Origin: Actinobacteria bacterium BACL4 MAG-120820-bin23
GTDB lineage: Bacteria; Actinomycetota; Actinomycetes; Nanopelagicales; Nanopelagicaceae
Length of the DNA: 6,815 nucleotides
Assembly: GCA_001437855.1 (NCBI GenBank)
Contig: LIBD01000048.1
Span: forward strand, 1 to 6,815
Direction: 5' to 3'
The notes under the pieces are model-generated. The model did not search any database. It was not told the origin of the DNA and saw only the letters and a list, made by a program, of their open reading frames with translations. A program made the position numbers and the translations under genes. Of this stretch, positions 1 to 5,606 are shown piece by piece (the first letter of the stretch is position 1; every line of letters starts with the position of its first letter).

Positions 1-279
1 TTAATTGACGGTGGATATTTCGCTCAACTACAGCGGCCTTGGGCTACTGACTTACTTGCAGATCAAAAACTTGGTGGATCAATTGGTTGGGCTATGGGCG
101 AGATCCCGATCTTGCTGGCACTTCTTGCCACCTTCATTCAATGGGTAAGAGAGGATAAAAAAGAGGCGAATCGGATTGATCGAGCCGCTGATCGAGCCGC
201 TGCTATGGGTGAAGATGATGAGTTAGCTCAATACAACAAGTACCTATCTGAGTTAAATCAAAGAGATATTAGAGAATAG
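1..279 (+). CDS. Cytochrome c oxidase assembly protein, CtaG family (3' end only)
   Basis: The reading frame is open from the first base and ends in TAG at 277-279, giving the last 92 residues of a longer protein. The visible part has a segment resembling the end of actinobacterial Caa3_CtaG proteins: GGYFAQLQRPWATDLLADQK, then GGSIGWAMGEIP, one membrane helix (about residues 34-47 of the fragment) and a charged cytoplasmic tail with the DRAADR...ELAQYNKYL pattern. CtaG-family membrane proteins help assemble, and probably deliver copper to, cytochrome c oxidase; in many actinobacteria they are fused behind a CopD-like copper domain, but the N-terminus is outside the window, so a fusion cannot be judged. 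The ATG at 94 is internal and not a start. The tail contains a perfect 12-base tandem duplication. The next gene follows after 9 bases, suggesting co-transcription. Confidence 0.85.
   Translation, partial: LIDGGYFAQLQRPWATDLLADQKLGGSIGWAMGEIPILLALLATFIQWVREDKKEANRIDRAADRAAAMGEDDELAQYNKYLSELNQRDIRE
178..201 (+). repeat. Perfect 12-base tandem duplication inside the ctaG tail
   Basis: GATCGAGCCGCT occurs twice back to back (178-189 and 190-201). In frame it encodes DRAA-DRAA in the cytoplasmic tail of the CtaG-like protein. The two copies are identical at all 12 bases, including synonymous positions, which suggests a recent slippage duplication rather than an old protein repeat. The frame is kept. 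Confidence 0.8.
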
Positions 280-288
280 AATTACCCC

Positions 289-1452
289 ATGACCTCTACC
301 TCAGATATGCCTGCTTTATTTGGACAGGAGTATCAAGATTTACGCGAAAGTGTTTCATCACTGGCCGCTAAAAAAATTGCACCATTTGCTCATGATGTTG
401 ATGAGAACTCTCGCTATCCGCAAGAAGCAGCCGATGCATTGCAATCTGCTGGATTAGCTGCGGCTCATGTACCAACTGAATTTGGCGGACAAGGAGCAGA
501 CGCACTTGCTGCAGTAATAATTATCGAAGAGGTAGCAAGAGTTTGTGGTTCTTCATCCTTAATTCCAGCGGTTAATAAATTAGGTTCAGTGCCATTAATG
601 ATTGCTGGAAATAATGAGCAAAAGAAAAAGTATTTAACCCAACTAGCAGCTGGAAAGGGATTTTCCTACTGCCTATCAGAGTCTGAGGCAGGCTCTGATG
701 CCGCTGCTATGAAAACTAAAGCGGTTAAAGATGGGGATAATTGGATTTTATCTGGCAGTAAAAAATGGATTTCAAATGCCGGCGTATCTGAGTTTTATAC
801 CGTCCTAGCAAGTACTGATTTAAGTAAGGGCGCCAAAGGGATTACTGCATTTATTGTTGAGAAAAGTGATGCAGGTGTTTCATTTGGTGCACATGAAAAG
901 AAGATGGGATTTAGAGGCTCACCAACTAAAGAAGTTTATTTTGATAATGTAAAACTAAGCGATGATCGAAGGTTAGGTGAGGTTGGTACAGGTTTTTCAC
1001 TTGCAATGAAAACGTTAGATCACACCAGAATTACCATTGCAGCTCAAGCATTAGGAATTGCCCAAGGCGCATTTGATGTAGCTAAAAAGTATTCTCATGA
1101 ACGCCAGCAATTTGGTAAACCTATATTTGATTTCCAAGCTATTCAATTTATGTTGGCTGATATGGCTATGCAAATTGAAGCCGCTCGCCAACTTACCTAC
1201 GCAGCAGCGGTTAAAAGTGAAAGAGGTGAGAGCGACTTAACCTTCTTCTCAGCTGCCAGTAAATGTTTTGCTACCGATGTTGCAATGAAGGTAACTACCG
1301 ATGCAGTTCAAATACTTGGTGGCTATGGATATGTAAGTGATTATCCAGTTGAACGAATGATGCGAGATGCCAAGCTAACTCAGATATATGAAGGAACAAA
1401 TCAAATTCAACGAATTGTTATGGCTAGAAATTTAGATAACTTAACAATTTAA
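289..1452 (+). CDS. Acyl-CoA dehydrogenase (FAD-dependent, short/medium-chain-like)
   Basis: A complete 387-residue protein, the usual length for the family. It oxidises an acyl-CoA thioester to the trans-2-enoyl-CoA using FAD and passes electrons to ETF. The N-terminal helical domain spans about residues 10-120. The middle beta domain carries YCLSESEAGSDAAAMKT (about 127-143) and KKWISNAG, both flavin and substrate contacts. The C-terminal domain has DHTRITIAAQALGIAQGA, ERQQFGKPI, QILGGYGYV and RMMRDAKLTQIYEGTNQIQR. Glu368 in YEGTNQIQR sits where the catalytic base lies in short- and medium-chain enzymes. Substrate chain length, or a branched-chain or amino-acid role, cannot be told from sequence alone. 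No clear Shine-Dalgarno precedes the ATG, which lies 9 bases after the ctaG stop; coupling to ctaG is likely. The stop codon overlaps that of the convergent folate gene. Confidence 0.93.
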   Translation: MTSTSDMPALFGQEYQDLRESVSSLAAKKIAPFAHDVDENSRYPQEAADALQSAGLAAAHVPTEFGGQGADALAAVIIIEEVARVCGSSSLIPAVNKLGSVPLMIAGNNEQKKKYLTQLAAGKGFSYCLSESEAGSDAAAMKTKAVKDGDNWILSGSKKWISNAGVSEFYTVLASTDLSKGAKGITAFIVEKSDAGVSFGAHEKKMGFRGSPTKEVYFDNVKLSDDRRLGEVGTGFSLAMKTLDHTRITIAAQALGIAQGAFDVAKKYSHERQQFGKPIFDFQAIQFMLADMAMQIEAARQLTYAAAVKSERGESDLTFFSAASKCFATDVAMKVTTDAVQILGGYGYVSDYPVERMMRDAKLTQIYEGTNQIQRIVMARNLDNLTI

Positions 1453-1991
1453 AACCGAACCATAATCTCTGGTGTTGCCGCCGCACTAACTTTTTGATCA
1501 TGTGGCTCAACTGGTAGCGGCTCATTAGTAATCTCACCCTTATGCAGTAATGCAATCTTCCAAGCATCACTTCTAGCTAAAGCTCGGTCGTAGGAGCCAC
1601 CACCTTGACCTAAGCGATTGCCATCTCGATCTACATGCAGCGCTGGCACAATTATTACCTCAAGCTTTACATCAGAAATAGCAGGGCCAACTGGCTCCCA
1701 TACTTTGTCATTTAAACTTAGAGATTCTTGTGAGCCATTCCAATTAACCCATTCCAGATCATTATTTGGTAATAATCTTGGTAAAAATACTTTTTTATTT
1801 GATTTAATCAAAGCTTGATTTAAATCCTTAGTTTCAGGTTCAAACTCATATGAGATATAGGTCGCAATATTTGTTGCAAGTATCATTTCGGTAGCTGTCA
1901 GGATGTGATTCCAACTATCTTCAACAAATCGCTCTTTTCGCTCTTGTCGAAACCTATTACGCAGTTGAGATTTATTTTCCCTAATCACCAT
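1449..1991 (-). CDS. 5-formyltetrahydrofolate cyclo-ligase (MTHFS family)
   Basis: A complete 180-residue cytosolic protein of normal family length. It converts 5-formyl-THF to 5,10-methenyl-THF using ATP, returning the stored or inhibitory folate to one-carbon metabolism. Visible signatures are a basic N-terminal helix (KSQLRNRFRQERKER), a YISYEFEPETKDL strand/loop (about 45-57), KKVFLPRLLP (66-75), WEP (98-100), and the nucleotide-binding loop GNRLGQGGGSYDRAL (124-138). The last matches the family's RLGxGGGYYDR except for Ser in place of the first Tyr. PHDQKVSAAATPE near the end matches the usual HDxxVxxxxTP. AAGG at 2000-2003 lies 8 bases upstream of the ATG and supports this start. It is divergent from glp, as its counterpart is from the galU/moeA-like genes in mycobacteria. 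A gene symbol is left blank because usage varies (ygfA/fau/mthfs). Confidence 0.92.
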   Translation of the reverse strand: MVIRENKSQLRNRFRQERKERFVEDSWNHILTATEMILATNIATYISYEFEPETKDLNQALIKSNKKVFLPRLLPNNDLEWVNWNGSQESLSLNDKVWEPVGPAISDVKLEVIIVPALHVDRDGNRLGQGGGSYDRALARSDAWKIALLHKGEITNEPLPVEPHDQKVSAAATPEIMVRF

Positions 1992-2035
1992 GGTGCTTAC
2001 CTTAATTTATAGCAAGGTCAAAGTAGGGTTTAGGT
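1992..2035. promoter_or_regulatory. Divergent promoter region between folate cyclo-ligase and glp
   Basis: These 44 bases must hold 5' signals for both divergent genes. On the minus strand TGCTATAAA (2014 down to 2006) matches an extended -10 element; no good -35 lies 17 bases upstream. It would place the start point near 1998-2000, which would leave only a very short leader and cut off the AAGG at 2000-2003, so either the AAGG or this promoter is not used as drawn. On the plus strand only poor -10 matches (around TATAGC, 2008-2013) are visible. AGGG at 2025-2028, 7 bases before the glp ATG, is a modest ribosome binding site. Confidence 0.4.
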
Positions 2036-2941
2036 ATGGAAGAAACTCTCTCAGTTGCGCAGATGTATGAACGTCTGCTTGAGCTGGCAACTCCGCTGGC
2101 AGCCCTTGATTTACCACTTTTAGATGCGCATGGGGCGACTATGGCAAGTGATCTACTCCTGGATGAAAAAGTTGCGATAAAAAGTGGCACCAAAATTAAT
2201 TCAACTCAAATAGCACTGGCGGCCTCACTTGGCTTAGATCGCCTTCCATGCCGACCACACCCACGGGTAGTAATTATTAGTGCCGGTGATGATTTAGTAG
2301 AGCCAGGTAGCAAGTTAGCTGATGAAGATGATGAGTATGAAAGTAACTCCTGGTTTTTAACCACCTTCATGAAGGAGACTGGCGCGCATGCTTTTCGAGT
2401 TCACACAATTCCAGAAACTAGTGAGGAGTTGAAATTAATTGTTGAAGATCAACTTGTAAGAGCAGATTTAATTGTAATAAGTGGTGAATCAGGCGATGAA
2501 TCCTTTGAGTTAATAAACTCTGTGCTCTCTCAACTTGGCCAGATGACTACGATTATTCCAAATCTTGCAGAGAGTGGAAAACATAACTACGGAGTGATTG
2601 GACCAGATAAAACCCCAATCGTTACCCTGCCAGGAGATCCAATTGGAAACTTCTTATCAGCTGAGATATTTATTCGCCCAATGGTCTTAAAGATGTTAGC
2701 CATGAGTGAGATAAATAGAGCGACCAAGAAGCTTAAGTTAAATAAAGATATTTATCCTGTACAAGAAAAGGCTAATTATATTCGAGGCAAAATTAATTCA
2801 GATGGCAGTGTTGAGCCATTAGAAAATCAGGAGTTAATATCGACACTTTCGCTAGCAGATTGCCTAATAACTTTAGGAGAAAAGGATAAAAAGTTAAGCG
2901 CTGGTGATTCGGTAAATGTAATAATGATTAACCAGGGATAG
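2036..2941 (+). CDS. glp: Gephyrin/MoeA-like protein Glp, shortened and lacking MoeA domain II
   Basis: A MoeA-family protein by its ALDLPLLDAHGATMASDL start (residues 23-40), KINSTQIALAASLGL (53-67), RPRVxxxSTGDEL-like PRVVIISAGDDL (76-87), the SNS of the usual DSN motif (103-105), LIVISGESGD (145-154), TLPGDPIGNFLSAEIFIRP (197-215) and a C-terminal beta domain (about 230-299). Length is 301 residues against roughly 400 for MoeA. The missing part is one block: residue 40 runs directly into the segment matching MoeA after its domain II, so PxFDNSAMDGYA and the GxxIRxxGED region are absent. SGGVSxGxxD reads SGESGDESF, PGKP reads ESGK, and GDE reads GDD. Molybdenum insertion is therefore unlikely. 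With glpR downstream, the better guess is the Glp role known in Corynebacterium: a cytoplasmic scaffold binding FtsZ and the membrane receptor GlpR. Function here is inferred from family and context. Confidence 0.82.
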   Translation: MEETLSVAQMYERLLELATPLAALDLPLLDAHGATMASDLLLDEKVAIKSGTKINSTQIALAASLGLDRLPCRPHPRVVIISAGDDLVEPGSKLADEDDEYESNSWFLTTFMKETGAHAFRVHTIPETSEELKLIVEDQLVRADLIVISGESGDESFELINSVLSQLGQMTTIIPNLAESGKHNYGVIGPDKTPIVTLPGDPIGNFLSAEIFIRPMVLKMLAMSEINRATKKLKLNKDIYPVQEKANYIRGKINSDGSVEPLENQELISTLSLADCLITLGEKDKKLSAGDSVNVIMINQG

Positions 2942-2943
2942 TA

Positions 2944-3504
2944 TTGAAGATACTAATTGATGGTGATTTAACACTTAAGCCAATAAAATTTAGAGATAAA
3001 CACTTTTGGGATGAAGTTAGAGCAGTAAATAGAGATTGGCTTTCACCATGGGAGGCAACTAGGCCAAATGTAGATAACAAGTCGTCACTGCCTTCTTACT
3101 ACGGCATGGTGATGCAATTAAATAGAGAGATGCGAGCCCTCAGATCAATCTCGCTTGGCATCTGGCTTAATAACGGCAGAAATAAAACTTTAATTGGCCA
3201 AATTACTTTAGGTGGAATAATTTTTGGTGCAATGCGCGGAGCGCATATTGGTTATTGGATTGATCAACGGTATTCAAATCGGGGATACACAACTAGAGCA
3301 GTTAAATTATTAACTAAGTTTGGATTTGAAGATTTAAAGCTACATCGAATTGAGATTAATTTACGACCAGAGAATGAGGCATCAAAAAAGGTTGCATTAA
3401 AAGCTGGTTTTATTCTGGAAGGATCACGTAGTAAATATCTACACATCGCTGGGGATTGGCGAGATCACATAACTTTTGTTAGGGAGAACCCAGAAGTAAA
3501 ATAA
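2944..3504 (+). CDS. GNAT-family N-acetyltransferase, RimJ/RimL-like
   Basis: A 186-residue cytosolic protein, normal for the RimJ/RimL branch of GNAT enzymes, which acetylate protein N-termini (classically ribosomal proteins S5 and L12) from acetyl-CoA. The start reads LTLKPIKFRDKHFWDEV. The core has LIGQITLGGI (83-92), AHIGYWIDQRY (100-110), the acetyl-CoA pyrophosphate loop QRYSNRGYTTRAV (108-120) in place of QxxGxG/A, and the LHRIEINLRPENEASKKVALKAGFILEG block (133-160) typical of RimJ. Its true substrate is unknown; the position between glp and glpR is conserved in mycobacteria (Rv0995 between Rv0994 and Rv0996), which permits but does not prove a link to that pair. The start is TTG at 2944, 2 bases after the glp stop, with AGGG about 6 bases upstream inside glp; translation is probably coupled. 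The next in-frame methionine is far inside the fold. Confidence 0.87.
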   Translation: MKILIDGDLTLKPIKFRDKHFWDEVRAVNRDWLSPWEATRPNVDNKSSLPSYYGMVMQLNREMRALRSISLGIWLNNGRNKTLIGQITLGGIIFGAMRGAHIGYWIDQRYSNRGYTTRAVKLLTKFGFEDLKLHRIEINLRPENEASKKVALKAGFILEGSRSKYLHIAGDWRDHITFVRENPEVK

Positions 3505-3532
3505 AATTAAATTAGGACATACCCTATTAATT
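3505..3532 (+). other. AT-rich imperfect inverted repeat directly after the acetyltransferase stop
   Basis: AATTAA-AT-TAGG (3505-3516) pairs with CCTA-TTAATT (3523-3532): a 10-base-pair stem with a 2-base bulge (3511-3512) and a 6-base loop ACATAC. It begins at the first base after the TAA. No run of T follows (the next bases are ACCCC), so it is not a standard intrinsic terminator. It could be a weak attenuator, an mRNA 3' end stabiliser, a protein-binding dyad upstream of glpR, or chance in AT-rich DNA. Confidence 0.35.
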
Positions 3533-3571
3533 ACCCCAAAATCCTCAACCTGACATTTATTGTTATGCTTT

Positions 3572-4291
3572 ATGAGTTCAGGTTTTATCTATTTAATCAT
3601 CGTTGGCATGTGGGCTGCCTATTTCCTACCCCAATGGATTAGTAGACATGAAGAGAGCTCTGGAAAAGCAATTGAACGATATAAAAATGCAATGCAGGTT
3701 GTGGCGGATAATAATAAAAATATAAAGTATGAAATAAATATTGCAGAGAAAAATAAAATATTCCTTCGCCGCAGATTAATTTTTACTTCTCTATTTTCAA
3801 TTTATTCAATCTCAAACGTTTTTGTATTTGTTGGCTTTCTAGCATTGAGTACAACTTTAATTCCACTAACAGCATTACTTATTTACTTTGTAAATGTTAG
3901 AAAACAAGTTGTCGCATCCCAACTTCGAGCGCGCAGATTAGCCGCTCTTGAAAAGATTACAAATAGAAAAATTCCAACTGAATTAATTACCCAAGAAGTC
4001 ACCGAAGGTAAATCCAATGATCATTGGATTCCATTTTCTGAGCGCCCGGAGATTACTGGCGTAATTGTTGTGCCAAAAGAACGAAAAGGTTGGCAGCCAA
4101 CAACTGTGCCAAAGCCGGTTTACACAACAGCACCAAAAGCTATTCCAAGTAGGCGTACCATAGATTTAACTACACCAGGCCAATGGAGTGCTGAACAAGA
4201 AAGAGTTAAAGCATTATCTGGTCGAGATGATGACTTATTTGATCAATCGCAAATTACTGAATTAGATGAGGAGAGAGCGGTAAACGAGTAG
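3572..4291 (+). CDS. glpR: SepX/GlpR-like membrane protein, probable receptor for Glp
   Basis: A 239-residue membrane protein resembling the actinobacterial family that contains Streptomyces SepX and Corynebacterium GlpR (mycobacterial Rv0996 position). Residues 4-21 (GFIYLIIVGMWAAYFLPQ) form the first helix and match the family start SSxxIYxxIVxxWAAYxxP. A basic, polar segment of about 45 residues follows, then two close helices (about 69-90 and 93-108), a basic stretch ASQLRARRLAALEK, and a long polar tail. The tail includes WQPTTVPKPVYTTAPKA (174-190) and RRTIDLTTPGQW (194-205), which fit the family pattern WxPxxVPxPxYxxKPxA then RTIDL. The ATG at 3572 was chosen because the family begins MSS; a TTG at 3560 would add only MLCF. 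Neither has a Shine-Dalgarno, so a leaderless or short-leader message is possible. Known relatives act at the division site and bind Glp; that role is inferred here. Confidence 0.8.
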   Translation: MSSGFIYLIIVGMWAAYFLPQWISRHEESSGKAIERYKNAMQVVADNNKNIKYEINIAEKNKIFLRRRLIFTSLFSIYSISNVFVFVGFLALSTTLIPLTALLIYFVNVRKQVVASQLRARRLAALEKITNRKIPTELITQEVTEGKSNDHWIPFSERPEITGVIVVPKERKGWQPTTVPKPVYTTAPKAIPSRRTIDLTTPGQWSAEQERVKALSGRDDDLFDQSQITELDEERAVNE

Positions 4292-4317
4292 CTTAAATCC
4301 AACTCTCTAGCCACATT

Positions 4318-5547
4318 CTATTTAACCACTCTGAGTAGGGAATAAGGGATGCTAATTCCTAGGTAAATCGGTAAAAAATAAAGAAAATTTATTGCTACAA
4401 GTGCTACATATATCTTTATATACTTCTTATTTTTTTCTGATTCAAGTAATAGATTAAAACAATAGATAATAGCCAGAATTAGAAATGGCAGAGTACTAAT
4501 TGCGTAGAAATAAAAAGTAGTCCGTTCTTGAATTAAAAACCAAGGCAGATAGGTGGCCGCAAAGCCAAGTAAAATAATGGCCGCCTTTCGATCTTTATTA
4601 GAAATAAAAAATCCAATAGTTATTGCTACAGCAAATACTGCACTCCACCATAAAAATGGTGTTCCCATCGCTAATATCTCTTGCGCACACTTTGTTTGCC
4701 CACAATTTGCAGCGTCCTCATAAAAAAATGAGGTAGGCCTACCTAAAATTAGCCAACTCCATGGGTTAGCTTGATAGGAGTGCTGCTCAACTAGATCTTG
4801 GTGGAAACTTAAAATTTGCATGTGATAACTCCAAAGGGAGGAGAGTAGATTTGCTTCTGAGTTTCTACCCCAGCCTTTATCACTAAAAATCCAGCCACTC
4901 CACGAGATCAGATACACACCCACCGGCAGCAGAATTAGTTGCGCAATTGGCTTTAAAAGATTTTTTAAATTAGCTCTATTTTCAATCACTACAAAGAGCA
5001 GAAAAACTGGAATCAGAAATCCACCACTCCATTTAGTAGCCAGAGCCAAGCCCAACGCAATACCAACCGCTAAGTAATTGTTTAATAAGAGGAAGTAAAA
5101 AGCTAATAAGATAAATACCATTAAAAATATATCCAATAATGCAATTCGTGACATCACTAGATTAAGTCCATCTAGGGCAAAAAGCAGCGCCGCGGTAATA
5201 CTTAAAAACTCTGAAGCGAATAATTTTTTAACAATTAAGTAGATTAATAGAACAGCTAAGCTGCCAAAGATGGCGGCAGAAAATCTCCAACCAAACTCAT
5301 TATTACCAAAGATTCTTATCCCAATACCAATTAACCACTTACCAAGTGGTGGATGGACTACAAATTCAGATTCTCCTTGATCATTTAACTCAACACCTGC
5401 GGTAATTAACGAGGCAGCATTTTTTGCATAGTAAACCTCATCAAAAATATAGCCACTAGGAAGATTTAGCCGCCAAAGTCGAAGCGCTAGTGCAAAGGTT
5501 AAAATCGCCGCAATCGGCCCAAACTGAAGTAGTCGCTCAACTCTCAT
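4318..5547 (-). CDS. pmt: Polyprenyl-phosphate-mannose protein O-mannosyltransferase (GT39, Pmt)
   Basis: A 409-residue polytopic membrane enzyme of the Pmt family. It transfers mannose from polyprenyl-phosphate-mannose to Ser/Thr of exported proteins on the outer face of the membrane. The first helix is followed by GYIFDEVYYAKNA (32-44), whose Asp36-Glu37 is the conserved acidic pair of GT39 enzymes, then VHPPLGKWLIG (64-74), the family's HPPLGK motif. Further signatures are LDGLNLVMSRIALLDIF (125-141), LALATKWSG (167-175), the outer loop with NPWSWLILGRPTSFFYE (261-277), Cys282 and Cys287, and FLPIYLGISIPYS near the end. About ten hydrophobic segments are present. Mycobacterial Pmt has roughly 500 residues, so this copy is compact, with shorter loops and tail but all visible motifs intact. 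It faces away from rsmI, as in mycobacteria. The start at 5547 has only a weak AGG upstream. Confidence 0.9.
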   Translation of the reverse strand: MRVERLLQFGPIAAILTFALALRLWRLNLPSGYIFDEVYYAKNAASLITAGVELNDQGESEFVVHPPLGKWLIGIGIRIFGNNEFGWRFSAAIFGSLAVLLIYLIVKKLFASEFLSITAALLFALDGLNLVMSRIALLDIFLMVFILLAFYFLLLNNYLAVGIALGLALATKWSGGFLIPVFLLFVVIENRANLKNLLKPIAQLILLPVGVYLISWSGWIFSDKGWGRNSEANLLSSLWSYHMQILSFHQDLVEQHSYQANPWSWLILGRPTSFFYEDAANCGQTKCAQEILAMGTPFLWWSAVFAVAITIGFFISNKDRKAAIILLGFAATYLPWFLIQERTTFYFYAISTLPFLILAIIYCFNLLLESEKNKKYIKIYVALVAINFLYFLPIYLGISIPYSLLRVVK

Positions 5548-5606
5548 GGGATCAGCCTAAGACAGAAGTGAGAGCAGACCGGAAGATAACCTGAGAGAAT
5601 TGGCGA
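5548..5606. promoter_or_regulatory. Divergent intergenic region between pmt and rsmI
   Basis: Fifty-nine bases that must hold signals for both genes. GATAAC at 5585-5590 is a possible plus-strand -10 for rsmI, and its complement GTTATC a poor one for pmt; neither has a convincing -35. GAGAG about 10 bases before the rsmI ATG is at best a weak ribosome binding site. No terminator or operator-like dyad is visible. Confidence 0.3.

Noticed and set aside
1618..1818. Plus-strand open frame of 66 codons within the folate gene.
   Set aside because: It is antisense to conserved motifs of the cyclo-ligase and its translation resembles no family I know.
2140..2180. A frameshift or assembly gap as the cause of the missing Glp domain II.
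   Set aside because: The frame is continuous across the junction, both sides align well with MoeA, and no domain II remnant appears in other frames nearby. A clean in-frame loss fits better, though relatives should confirm it.
2002..2193. Minus-strand open frame of 63 codons over the start of glp.
   Set aside because: It lies antisense to a well-supported gene, is rich in Ser and Arg in the manner of a shadow frame, and overlaps the divergent promoter region.
2036..2941. Calling this gene moeA (molybdopterin molybdenumtransferase).
   Set aside because: Domain II and the NSAMDGYA aspartate are missing and the remaining active-site loops are degenerate, while the glpR-like partner gene is next door; Glp describes it better.
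3264..3446. Minus-strand open frame of 60 codons within the acetyltransferase.
   Set aside because: It is a shadow of the conserved acetyl-CoA binding region, with no ribosome binding site or recognisable protein.
3560..3571. TTG at 3560 as the start of the glpR-like gene.
   Set aside because: It adds only MLCF before the MSSGFIYLI start that fits the family and has no ribosome binding site; ATG at 3572 is preferred.
4292..4317. Bidirectional terminator between glpR and pmt.
   Set aside because: Only a 4-base stem can be drawn and no T tract follows on either strand.
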